In this document: positions 1-7,249 of the stretch, piece after piece
How the letters are laid out: the number at the start of each line of letters is the position of its first letter
Position numbering within the stretch: position 1 is the first letter of the stretch
Source: an uncultured Flavobacteriales bacterium
Lineage (GTDB): Bacteria > Bacteroidota > Bacteroidia > Flavobacteriales_D > Crocinitomicaceae
NCBI GenBank assembly: GCA_905478665.1
Contig: CAJQJL010000134.1
Span: 1 to 38,891 of the forward strand
Reading direction: 5' to 3'
Length of the DNA: 38,891 nucleotides
Position numbers and translations under genes: made by a program
The notes under the pieces: generated by a model
The model's input: only the letters and a program-made list of their open reading frames with translations
What the model was told of the DNA's origin: nothing
Database searches by the model: none

Positions 1-593
1 ATTTCATTTGAGAAACCGACTGTAAAGATGGTAGCCGTTTCCATGTCAATAGCCATGGCGCGTACTTTTGATAGATAACTTTTGAATTCTTCGTCATGTT
101 CCCATACACGGCGATTTGTCGTGTAACAAGTTCCTGTCCAGTAATCTTTTTCAAAATCACGAATAGTTGTAGAAATAGCTTTCTGTAAAGCAAATGACGG
201 AAGGGCAGGAACTTCAGGTGGGAAGTAGTCATTACTTGTTCCTTCACCACGAATTGCGGCTATTGGAAGAATCAAATCTCCAACCGCATTCTTTTTTTTC
301 AGTCCTCCACATTTACCGAGGAAAAGCACAGCTTTTGGTCGAATGGATGATAGTAAATCCATACAAGTTGCGGCCGAAGCACTTCCCATTCCGAAGTTGA
401 TAATTGTGATTCCCTCTGCTGTAGCGCATTGCATAGGTTTGTCTTTTCCAATAACTGGAACGCCATGGGTCTCAGCAAATAAATCTACGTAGGTGTGAAA
501 ATTACAGAGCAGAATATATTCTCCAAAATTCTCGAGTTTCTCACCTGTATATCTGGGTAACCAGTTTTCTACTATTTCTTGTTTGGTTTTCAT
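1..593 (-). CDS. amn: AMP nucleosidase (partial, C-terminus beyond window)
   Basis: The gene begins at the ATG at 593-591 and runs off the left edge, so the first 197 residues are visible. They read as a purine-nucleoside-phosphorylase fold enzyme of the short Bacteroidota AMP nucleosidase type, which hydrolyses AMP to adenine and ribose 5-phosphate. Visible supports are a Gly-rich substrate/phosphate loop (INFGMGSASA, about residues 65-74), the strand VLFLGKCGGL (about 89-98) and the family signature AIDMETATIF (about 181-190), whose Met-Glu pair normally contacts the ribose. No signal peptide is present, so it is cytoplasmic. It follows the DPP III gene on the same strand but a strong hairpin lies between them, so it is probably transcribed separately. 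The alternative is another PNP/UDP family hydrolase; the whole C-terminus would settle this. Confidence 0.85.
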   Translation of the reverse strand, partial: MKTKQEIVENWLPRYTGEKLENFGEYILLCNFHTYVDLFAETHGVPVIGKDKPMQCATAEGITIINFGMGSASAATCMDLLSSIRPKAVLFLGKCGGLKKKNAVGDLILPIAAIRGEGTSNDYFPPEVPALPSFALQKAISTTIRDFEKDYWTGTCYTTNRRVWEHDEEFKSYLSKVRAMAIDMETATIFTVGFSNE

Positions 594-617
594 GCAAAAG
601 GTTCTTTTTAGATATAG

Positions 618-650
618 AATTGGGGATTTGATGCTTTCAAATCCCCAACA
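618..650 (-). terminator. Stem-loop terminator after dipeptidyl peptidase III
   Basis: A perfect 12-bp inverted repeat (620-631 with 637-648, core TTGGGGATTTGA) with a 5-nt loop lies 23 nt beyond the DPP III stop codon. On the minus strand the following tract is AT-rich but not a long U run, so termination may be partial. It separates this gene from amn. Confidence 0.6.
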
Positions 651-671
651 CTATATTGATTAACGGATCAA

Positions 672-2696
672 TCAATCCAATATTCCGTACGTCTTACCAT
701 AATAGAGCATTTGCTCTTCGTAAGTCTGCTCATTTTTAATTTGTATGTCTCTAATTTCACCATTGGCTCCTGTTACAGGAACAAATATAGGATAGACGAA
801 ACCACTGTATGGAGCAAGATCCAACGGAGCAACTCTTTCCAATACCTCTTTGTGAATGTCTTGGTTTACTTTAACACCGTAAGTCTCTACTAGATTCTTT
901 CCAGCTTCATAATCGCCTTCGGATTTGATGCGTTGAATTTCACGTAGTAAATCTCCAAAAAGAACTCTTAGTTTTTTGTAGTCAGTGATGTCGTAGAATG
1001 TTTTTCCATTGCGTTCAACTTTTCGAACTACGGCATCTTCCATTCCTTTTTCGATTACCCATGCTGCCACAAGTTGACGATTCTGCATGTGCTCTTCCTC
1101 AACATTTTTCCCAAGATCCAAGCGCTGCAATTGAGTCAACATACCATTTCGGATGTAACCATCATATTCAGCCTTACCAACTTCTAAATTTGGAATTAAG
1201 CCTAAATCAATCAGTTTTTGATCCATGATGTAGTACAAGCCAACTAGATCAGCACGTGCTTCTTCTAACGTACTTGCATAATTCTTAAGGGTTTCTGCTG
1301 GTTGACCAACACCTGGGTTGATTTGTCCTGAGGCATGTCCAACTACTTCATGTAGTGCAGTGTGCAACTTTCCAGCAAGAGAAGCGTAAAGTTTTGCCCG
1401 CTCAATTTCTTCTTGATCGTGTGCAAATTCTTCAACCAATCCTGGTCCAGACGCTTTGTCATAAGCAGCAATAATGTTTCCAAGACTTACAGATTTAGAA
1501 CCGTGTTCCTGACGAATCCAATTGTTGTTTGGAAGATTGACACCTATAGGAGTAGAAGGGGCTGCATCTCCAGACTCACTGGCTACCTGTACAACTTTGT
1601 AACTAACACCTTTAACATCTTTTTTCTTGTGCGATTCCTCGAGTGGAGAATTGTCTTCAAACCATTGAACATTGTCTGTTACAACTTTCATTTGGCGTGA
1701 AGCCTCAAAGTCTGTAATTTGAACGATACTTTCATAAGAAGCACGCTTGGCAACGGCGTCACCGTATACTTCAATAAATCCGTTGATCCAGTCAATATCT
1801 CCTTCAGTCGACTTGGCCCATAAAATGTTGTAGTCGTCCCAGATTTTTAAATCTCCAGTTTGATAATATTCGATAAGCTTCTCGAGAGCAGCTTTTTGGT
1901 CTTCATTCTCAGCAACGCCAACAGCTTTTTCTAACCAGTAGATAATTTTGTCGATGGCTTTACCGTATTTCCCGCCTGATTTCCAAACGTCTTCATACAA
2001 ATTACCATCCTTTAATATTAGCGTAGAATTAAGTCCATGCTCTATTGGATGCGGATCGTTTTCATCAATTCTTGAAGCATAAAATTCTTCAACCATTGCC
2101 TGAGTTACGCCAGGACCGTAGAAGTTGTTTGCAGACTCCTCTATCATATCTGCGTCAGCATCTTTGACCTTACGTTTCATGTGGCTGTCCGTGCTAAACA
2201 TCACCTTTTGTGCTTCCGAACTGATTTTAGCTCCAGTTGCTTTTGTAAGTGTTTTGAAATATTCTTCCGAAAATTCAGGCATCATTTTATCCATTCCATA
2301 GTGATGATGAATTCCATTTGCAAACCAAACTGATTTTGCGTAAGTCATAAAATGGTACCAATCATCGCTATCCTTATCGCCGTCATATTTATCAACGATT
2401 GTTTCAAGACACTTTCTTATTTCAAGATTGTAAGGTCCATTTTGATCATAAATAATATCACGACCAGCCAAACCAGCTTCTGATAAATAGTAAACCAATT
2501 TTTTCTGATCAAGACTCAGTTGATCGAAGCCAACAATGTCATAACGCAATACCTGAATATCGGCAAAACGATCTACCTGTTGTTTGTTAGGTACTTTTCG
2601 ATCAATAGATCCTGTTTCTACTGTTTCTTCAGTGCCACAGGAATAAAGTAGTCCTAGACAAAGAAGTACGGGGATGGCAATTTTTCTTGAAATCAT
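672..2696 (-). CDS. Dipeptidyl peptidase III-family zinc lipoprotein (M49)
   Basis: This 674-residue protein matches peptidase family M49, which removes dipeptides from the N-terminus of short peptides. The zinc site is visible: HEVVGH at residues 449-454 (HExxGH type, where family members usually read HELLGH) and a second ligand motif EEARAD at 478-483. The N-terminus is a lipoprotein signal ending in a lipobox LYSC with Cys20, so the enzyme is predicted to be membrane-anchored in the periplasm or at the surface rather than cytosolic as in eukaryotes. Its length is near the usual size for the bacterial family. The start at 2696 puts the signal peptide at the N-terminus. It is flanked by terminator-like hairpins at 2786-2818 and 618-650, which suggests a single-gene transcript. 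Homologues in databases sometimes carry unrelated names such as dihydrofolate reductase; nothing in the sequence supports that. Confidence 0.9.
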   Translation of the reverse strand: MISRKIAIPVLLCLGLLYSCGTEETVETGSIDRKVPNKQQVDRFADIQVLRYDIVGFDQLSLDQKKLVYYLSEAGLAGRDIIYDQNGPYNLEIRKCLETIVDKYDGDKDSDDWYHFMTYAKSVWFANGIHHHYGMDKMMPEFSEEYFKTLTKATGAKISSEAQKVMFSTDSHMKRKVKDADADMIEESANNFYGPGVTQAMVEEFYASRIDENDPHPIEHGLNSTLILKDGNLYEDVWKSGGKYGKAIDKIIYWLEKAVGVAENEDQKAALEKLIEYYQTGDLKIWDDYNILWAKSTEGDIDWINGFIEVYGDAVAKRASYESIVQITDFEASRQMKVVTDNVQWFEDNSPLEESHKKKDVKGVSYKVVQVASESGDAAPSTPIGVNLPNNNWIRQEHGSKSVSLGNIIAAYDKASGPGLVEEFAHDQEEIERAKLYASLAGKLHTALHEVVGHASGQINPGVGQPAETLKNYASTLEEARADLVGLYYIMDQKLIDLGLIPNLEVGKAEYDGYIRNGMLTQLQRLDLGKNVEEEHMQNRQLVAAWVIEKGMEDAVVRKVERNGKTFYDITDYKKLRVLFGDLLREIQRIKSEGDYEAGKNLVETYGVKVNQDIHKEVLERVAPLDLAPYSGFVYPIFVPVTGANGEIRDIQIKNEQTYEEQMLYYGKTYGILD

Positions 2697-2785
2697 GCTA
2701 GTATTTTTTTTGGTCTTTCGAATTTATGAAATCTTTGACAAGTAATCGATAAGAAGTAGTACAAACGGTAAGAATTTGTTTTAAG

Positions 2786-2818
2786 AAACAAAAAAGGAGT
2801 GAACTTACGTCCACTCCT
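2786..2818 (-). terminator. Rho-independent terminator after small secreted protein gene
   Basis: On the minus strand, 22 nt after the stop of the 2840-3226 gene, arms at 2817-2809 and 2804-2796 (GGAGTGGAC / GTTCACTCC, one G-T pair) enclose a GTAA tetraloop. They are followed by a run of six T. This is a classic intrinsic terminator. Confidence 0.85.
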
Positions 2819-2839
2819 CTGCTATAGAAACTTTGGTAT

Positions 2840-3226
2840 TTAGTGTCTACCAAAGACATGTACAACTGCTTTACCCGGTGTAATTCCCTTCGTATCATAG
2901 AGGAAGGTAATCTTTTGAATAAATCTTTTTCCACCTCTGATGTCAATAACGCGCGAACCGCTTTTTGGCCCGAAGTTATGCCTCAGAGCAACGTTTTCTT
3001 TTGTTCCGTTCTTATAGGTGATAATCATTTTGTGCATGTTCACTGCACCTCCGCGAACTTCAATCTTTAATTTAGAAAATCCGCCTTTTCTTGCTCCAAC
3101 CATAATGACATCTTTGTCAAGTCTATGGTCTACGGGACGCGTTCCCAATTTTTCCCAAGTACCTTGTTGGCTATAAGCAGAAAAAATGAACAGTGCGAAA
3201 AATAGTGTGATAAGTTTGGCATTCAT
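2840..3226 (-). CDS. Small secreted protein of unknown function (DUF2541-like)
   Basis: The 128-residue protein begins at the ATG at 3226-3224, which places a clean signal peptide (MNAKLITLFFALFIFSAYSQ) at the N-terminus; a longer in-frame start 36 nt upstream would bury it. The mature part is a compact beta-rich domain with Trp-Glu-Lys-Leu-Gly at its start, a D-x-D-V-I-M-V-G strand and repeated short strands ending in VVHVFGRH. The pattern resembles the small DUF2541 proteins (E. coli YaaI type), but that is an impression and not a tested match. No catalytic motif is visible. It lies 65 nt after nth on the same strand and is followed by a good terminator, so it could be the last gene of the TPR-nth transcript or have its own promoter. 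Confidence 0.6.
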   Translation of the reverse strand: MNAKLITLFFALFIFSAYSQQGTWEKLGTRPVDHRLDKDVIMVGARKGGFSKLKIEVRGGAVNMHKMIITYKNGTKENVALRHNFGPKSGSRVIDIRGGKRFIQKITFLYDTKGITPGKAVVHVFGRH

Positions 3227-3291
3227 AATGTTTGGTTTTTTGGTTTCTGGTATGTTTGACATACTTCGATAGGAAAGGTTTAATTTACGAA

Positions 3292-3936
3292 TTAAATTAA
3301 TTCCTTTTTTGCTTTTGCTGTACCAATTTTTTGTGTGATAAAATCAATATCAGCCTTTGGTGAGCGAGCTGGAGAGTATTCTCTTCCGTAAAAAATAATT
3401 TGTAAATGCAATTTGTTCCAGAGCTTTTCAGGGAAAATTGCTTTTGCATCTTTTTCGGTCAGTACCACATTTTTGCCATTGGTAATTCCCCAACGTGTCA
3501 GTAAACGGTGGATGTGTGTGTCTACTGGAAATGCTGGAAAGCCGAATGCTTGAGCCATAACAACAGAAGCTGTTTTGTGCCCAACACCTGGAAGTTCTTC
3601 TAACTCTTCGAATCCAACAGGAACTTCACCTTCGTATTTTGCGATAAGCATTTCAGAAAGTGTGAAAATAGCTTGCGACTTTCGAGGAGAGAGTCCACAA
3701 GGGCGAATGATTTCTTTGATTTCTTCAACACTTAACTTTACCATGTCAAATGGATTGTTGGCAAGATTGAATAGATGAGGTGTTACGGTATTTACCCGCT
3801 TGTCTGTGCATTGTGCGGAGAGTAGAACGGCGATCAGTAGTGTGTACGGGTCAGAATGGTCTAAAGGAATTGGTGTTTCCGGATAGAGTCTTTCCAATTC
3901 GCTGATGATATATTCTGCTTTTTCTTTTTTCGTCAT
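3292..3936 (-). CDS. nth: Endonuclease III, iron-sulfur-cluster ligands absent
   Basis: The 214-residue protein is a HhH-GPD superfamily DNA glycosylase/AP lyase for base-excision repair of oxidised pyrimidines. The helix-hairpin-helix ELPGVGHKTA contains the catalytic Lys121, and the Asp of FPVDTHIHRL is Asp139; both match the E. coli enzyme (Lys120, Asp138). Where most family members continue with the C-x6-C-x2-C-x5-C motif of the [4Fe-4S] cluster, this protein reads GREYSPARSPKAD (about 184-196) with no cysteine, so the cluster loop is absent although the end is otherwise intact. The ATG overlaps the stop of the upstream TPR gene (ATGA at 3936-3933), suggesting translational coupling. The function is well supported. 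Confidence 0.93.
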   Translation of the reverse strand: MTKKEKAEYIISELERLYPETPIPLDHSDPYTLLIAVLLSAQCTDKRVNTVTPHLFNLANNPFDMVKLSVEEIKEIIRPCGLSPRKSQAIFTLSEMLIAKYEGEVPVGFEELEELPGVGHKTASVVMAQAFGFPAFPVDTHIHRLLTRWGITNGKNVVLTEKDAKAIFPEKLWNKLHLQIIFYGREYSPARSPKADIDFITQKIGTAKAKKELI

Positions 3937-4557
3937 TTGATTTTAAATCCATTTTTGAGAAATCGTAGGAACTCCCCAAATTGCTTTTTGGAGGTAAATA
4001 CCTTTTTTAATTCTTTACTGGTAGAATTGTTTTCAGGTTCTTGATTCTCAAGATTTGCTTGTTCGGCTTTGGCTTCTTCTATTTTATTCATCGTTGTTTG
4101 GCTCCCGTCAGATTCCAAATCATCAATGGTTTGTAACAAATTGTCTTCTTGCTTAGATAAATTGTCGGCTCTTTCAAAGCGCTCATTTGCCTCTTTTTGA
4201 TACCCTCTTTGTTCCAAAAGCAATCCTAAATTATTGTGAGCAACAGCATCAGTTGGATCCAATTCAACTGCCCGCTCATAATCTTTTACCGCACCTTCTA
4301 TGTCACCGAAGTTGTTCTTTGCAAAAGCTCGACATGCATAGCGATAAGCATATTCAGGTTGAAGTTCCATGGCACGATTGAGATCCTTGAAACAATTCTC
4401 CTCGTCCTTGTTATGCAAGTAGGCAACACCGCGATCACTCAAAATATCGCAATGATTCGGCTGCTCTTCTAATGCAGCAGAGTATAAAATGATAGATTCA
4501 TCGATCTTTCCCTCTTTTAATGCCTCGTGGGCTTGCTCATGTGTTTTATTTGAACAT
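3933..4557 (-). CDS. TPR-repeat protein with an apparent one-base frameshift at its start
   Basis: The reading frame encodes about three TPR units, with clear matches around ALKEGKIDESIILYSAALEEQP, DLNRAMELQPEYAYRYACRA and DYERAVELDPTDAVAHNNLG, then a polar Glu/Gln/Asn-rich tail and a basic C-terminus. TPRs bind other proteins; no enzyme domain is seen. The frame is open from 4569 but holds no ATG before the TPR region. The first plausible start is the ATG at 4557-4555, one base out of frame: removing one T from ATGTTCAAAT would give Met-Ser-Asn-Lys-Thr and a complete first TPR. The only clean in-frame alternative start is TTG at 4442-4440, which would cut through the first repeat. The gene may therefore use a non-canonical start, carry a real mutation, or contain a sequence error. 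A -7 box lies upstream at 4589-4582, and the stop overlaps the nth start. Confidence 0.7.
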
Positions 4558-4573
4558 TCTCTAACTTCGTATT

Positions 4574-4828
4574 ATGTCAAACAAAGGTACCGACTTTCCT
4601 CAATACAGAAAACTTTCAAACAACAAGGTTTATTACAAAATCCTCAATCAACGTGAATTTGATGAGATTCAAATCATTGGCAGCAAAGCTCAATTATTTA
4701 CTACGCAAGCGAAACAATATCCAGAGATATTGAAGATTCAAGACTTATTGTCTCTTTCTATGGAAGGATATAAACTAAGTACGAAAGAAGAGTTCGAAAA
4801 TCTACTCGATAATTATACGCTGCGATAA
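4574..4828 (+). CDS. Conserved-looking small hypothetical protein
   Basis: I do not recognise this 84-residue protein. It has no signal peptide or membrane segment and a mixed charged composition (start MSNKGTDFPQYRKLSNNKVYYKI), consistent with a small soluble alpha/beta protein. Support for its being real is positional: it fills the gap between divergent and convergent neighbours, starts with ATG, and its 3' end overlaps the 3' end of the esterase gene by 27 bp in the opposite orientation. Its 5' end is head-to-head with the TPR gene, whose promoter box lies inside its first codons. Confidence 0.6.
   Translation: MSNKGTDFPQYRKLSNNKVYYKILNQREFDEIQIIGSKAQLFTTQAKQYPEILKIQDLLSLSMEGYKLSTKEEFENLLDNYTLR
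4582..4589 (-). promoter_or_regulatory. Bacteroidota -7 promoter box for the TPR-nth genes
   Basis: TACCTTTG on the minus strand matches the TAnnTTTG -7 consensus exactly. It would start a transcript near 4577, about 20 nt before the ATG at 4557. The box lies within the first codons of the divergent gene at 4574, so the two transcripts overlap head to head. No convincing -33 TTTG was found. Confidence 0.5.
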
Positions 4829-5917
4829 TCCATTAGGATTGTCTGTATGCAGGATGTACATTCCAGGATTCAACTGACTTAAGTCGAAAATGTTTGTGCC
4901 AGAATTAATGGTCAAATTCATTAGTTCTTCACCAGCCAGCGACACAATTGTTCCATTTTCAGCAGATGATGACTCAATGTTGATTACGCTTTTTGATGGA
5001 TTTGGGTAAATCGAGAAACTCATGTTCAGTGATGATGATACTCCAGCTGTAGCTGGGCTCGAATGAGACCATTGTCTTAAGAAAAGCCAAATTTCGACTG
5101 CTTCAGTGAAATCGTTTACGGGTTGATAAAAATATTCATGATCTGCACCGTTTACTCGCCAAAGTTCAACAGATCCTTGAGGATTGCACGATTGGTACAC
5201 GAAGCGATCAACAGTATAACCATCTGAAGCGACATCTGGTAATTGTGTTGAATCAGCAGTTGCCGAACAACCGTGTGCGTTTCTCCAAAAATCAATCGTT
5301 GGTTGAACCAATTCCAATGTAGGAAGTGGAGATCCTGCGTATGGTACGGTTCCGTCAGCAGTGCCATGAACATGCATCACTGGGGTTGCATAACTTGGTA
5401 CACATGTATTCAGATCTGCAGTTGACATTGTGCCAGACATAGACCCAATAGCAGCAATTCTGCTGTTTAATTCACAAGCTAACTTGTGACTCATGATTCC
5501 TCCCATAGAAAAACCAGTGGCATAGATCCGTGTCGGATCTGCATTTTGGTTGAGGATCACATCATCGATTAATTGATGAAAGAATGAAATATCATCAGCT
5601 GTCGAAGACAAAAATGAAGTCCCGTTTGCCCATGAAGACTGCCCAAATGAATTGTCTAATCCTTGTGGATATATGGCAATAAATCGTGCAGTGTCTCCCA
5701 TTTGATTGTAGCCAATGTTAGCCATGTTCGTAGCAACATCTCCTAATCCATGAAGACAGAAAACAACAGGAAGTGATTCCGTTACTGGGTCAAATCCAGT
5801 TGGAAGGTATTGCACGTAGCTGCGCGTAGTTCCGTTAATGTCCACTGTTTCATTGGTTTCTTGCGAGAAAGATGTGGAGAATAATAATAGTGACAGTGTG
5901 GCTAAAATAACTTTCAT
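4802..5917 (-). CDS. Secreted PHB depolymerase/CE1-like esterase with T9SS class A tag
   Basis: The 371-residue protein has a signal peptide (cleavage after about residue 19, ...STSFSQ), an alpha/beta-hydrolase domain and a C-terminal secretion tag. The hydrolase shows the oxyanion region CLHGLGD (about 54-60), nucleophile motif GFSMGG (135-140, Ser137), the acid in HGTADGTVPY (Asp188) and a His in GADHEY (His260). This arrangement is that of the LpqC/polyhydroxybutyrate-depolymerase and feruloyl/acetyl-xylan esterase group; the real substrate cannot be read. From about 298 the sequence SFSIYPNPSKSVINIES, ending in GMYILHT and QRIIIE, is a T9SS type A sorting domain, so the enzyme is exported across the outer membrane. 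It is divergent from the lipoprotein gene at 5985, and its 3' end overlaps the small gene at 4574-4828. Confidence 0.88.
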   Translation of the reverse strand: MKVILATLSLLLFSTSFSQETNETVDINGTTRSYVQYLPTGFDPVTESLPVVFCLHGLGDVATNMANIGYNQMGDTARFIAIYPQGLDNSFGQSSWANGTSFLSSTADDISFFHQLIDDVILNQNADPTRIYATGFSMGGIMSHKLACELNSRIAAIGSMSGTMSTADLNTCVPSYATPVMHVHGTADGTVPYAGSPLPTLELVQPTIDFWRNAHGCSATADSTQLPDVASDGYTVDRFVYQSCNPQGSVELWRVNGADHEYFYQPVNDFTEAVEIWLFLRQWSHSSPATAGVSSSLNMSFSIYPNPSKSVINIESSSAENGTIVSLAGEELMNLTINSGTNIFDLSQLNPGMYILHTDNPNGLSQRIIIE

Positions 5918-5951
5918 AGTAGAGTGATAGTATAGAATGTGTTTATCAATA

Positions 5952-5959
5952 CAAATTTA
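5952..5959 (-). promoter_or_regulatory. Bacteroidota -7 promoter box for the esterase gene
   Basis: TAAATTTG on the minus strand is an exact TAnnTTTG match. It predicts a start near 5946 and a leader of about 29 nt before the ATG at 5917. It lies in the divergent intergenic region shared with the lipoprotein gene. Confidence 0.5.
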
Positions 5960-5984
5960 TCCAAAATTTACGTATTTTCATACG

Positions 5985-6437
5985 GTGAAATCGTACTACT
6001 TAATCTTACTGCTTATTCTTGGTGCATGCTCATTGAGTCCCGATCAGGAAACATCCCTGAACAAAGCTATGACGATGTATATTAATGCGCGAAATGAGGG
6101 TGGGGTAACGGCTTATGTCGCGTACACACATCCAGCTGCGGTTGCACATTACACGGCATTAGGAGATAGCGTTTTCAAATCGCGCTACGACCTTTCAGCG
6201 GTGAACGACAATCCATTCTTAAAGGATGGAACTATTTTGGAAATTGAATCAGAAGGAAGTCGATTGCATATTAAATATAGCTTTGTGAGTCTTGCTCCAT
6301 TGTATTCTGATGAACGCAGCAAGGAGGTTTACCTATTCGCGATATCTGAAGATAACGGCGAGTCTTGGTTCTTCATTGATGAGGAAGATTATTTCGATAC
6401 AGATATTATCAAGGAAAAAGACAGATTGATCAAATGA
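5985..6437 (+). CDS. Small lipoprotein of unknown function
   Basis: The start chosen is GTG at 5985, which gives a 150-residue protein beginning MKSYYLILLLILGAC: a short charged N-terminus, hydrophobic core and lipobox LGAC with the lipid Cys at residue 15. A longer frame from 5937 would put unrelated residues ahead of the signal. The mature domain is acidic and holds an EDNGESWFFIDEEDYF stretch, resembling small NTF2-like lipoproteins, but no family is certain. A weak -7-like TATTTTCA (5973-5980) ends 4 nt before the GTG. The stop overlaps the ATG of the following beta-barrel gene (ATGA, 6434-6437), so the two are probably translationally coupled and functionally linked at the outer membrane. 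Confidence 0.7.
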   Translation: MKSYYLILLLILGACSLSPDQETSLNKAMTMYINARNEGGVTAYVAYTHPAAVAHYTALGDSVFKSRYDLSAVNDNPFLKDGTILEIESEGSRLHIKYSFVSLAPLYSDERSKEVYLFAISEDNGESWFFIDEEDYFDTDIIKEKDRLIK

Positions 6438-7246
6438 GAAAAATAATTGCAAGCATAGCGTGCCTGGTGGTACTCCAAACGTTTGGACAAGGATGGGTGC
6501 CAGCAGGGGCAAGGTCAATGTCACTAGCAAACGCTTCGGTTACATTTGAAGATGTATGGGCTTTTCACAACAATCCTGCTGCTTTGGCAGAGGTCGAGAA
6601 CTTCAGTATTGGTCTTTCATATGAAAATCGGTTCCTATTAAAAGAACTTCAAAGTCAAGGTCTGGCAGTAGCGATTCCATTGAAAGTTGGTGTGATCTCG
6701 GTCGGTGGACATATGTACGGATACAATCGTTTTCGTTCTTACAAAGGAGGACTCGGTTACAGTATGAAGCTCGCGGAGAAGATTTCAGCAGGAGTTCAAT
6801 TGAATTATCAAGGGATTACGCTTTCGGATGGTTATGGATCGAAAGGGAATATGACAGCAGAAGCTGGTGTTCATGCAAATGTTACCGATAATTGGAAAAT
6901 TGGGGTGAGCGTATTTAATCTAAACAGAGCGAAATTGTCGGATTATGAGGATGATCGTTTTTCAACCATTATGCGTCTGGGGACATCCTACCTTTTTTCA
7001 AAGAAATTTTTGTTGGCAATAGAAGCAGAAAAAGATCTTGATTATTCCTTTCGTTTTAAATCGGGACTAGAGTATCAAGTAGTTGATAAGTTCTTTTTAA
7101 GAGCAGGAGTCGCAACAGTACCGCTTGAATTGAGTTTTGGACTTGGATACCATTTGGAGAAAGTTCACATAGATTTCGGAACAGCATATCACCAAATTTT
7201 GGGTTGGTCTCCACATTTTTCTCTTGTTTTTGAAGCGAAGAAGTAA
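6434..7246 (+). CDS. Outer-membrane beta-barrel protein (PorV/PorQ/UPF0164-like)
   Basis: The 270-residue protein has a signal peptide (about residues 1-18, ...LQTFG) and then a series of amphipathic strands with alternating aromatic/hydrophobic residues. The early segment GARSMSLANASVTFEDVWAFHNNPAAL is typical of PorV/PorQ and FadL-like Bacteroidota barrels, which carry an 'NPAAL' turn. The end, HFSLVFEAKK, looks like a barrel-closing strand. Members include T9SS components, but this protein is too generic to name as one. It sits between a lipoprotein gene (4-nt overlap) and the HhH-barrel gene that begins 3 nt after its stop, so these three very likely form one transcript. Confidence 0.75.
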   Translation: MRKIIASIACLVVLQTFGQGWVPAGARSMSLANASVTFEDVWAFHNNPAALAEVENFSIGLSYENRFLLKELQSQGLAVAIPLKVGVISVGGHMYGYNRFRSYKGGLGYSMKLAEKISAGVQLNYQGITLSDGYGSKGNMTAEAGVHANVTDNWKIGVSVFNLNRAKLSDYEDDRFSTIMRLGTSYLFSKKFLLAIEAEKDLDYSFRFKSGLEYQVVDKFFLRAGVATVPLELSFGLGYHLEKVHIDFGTAYHQILGWSPHFSLVFEAKK

Positions 7247-7249
7247 GCA

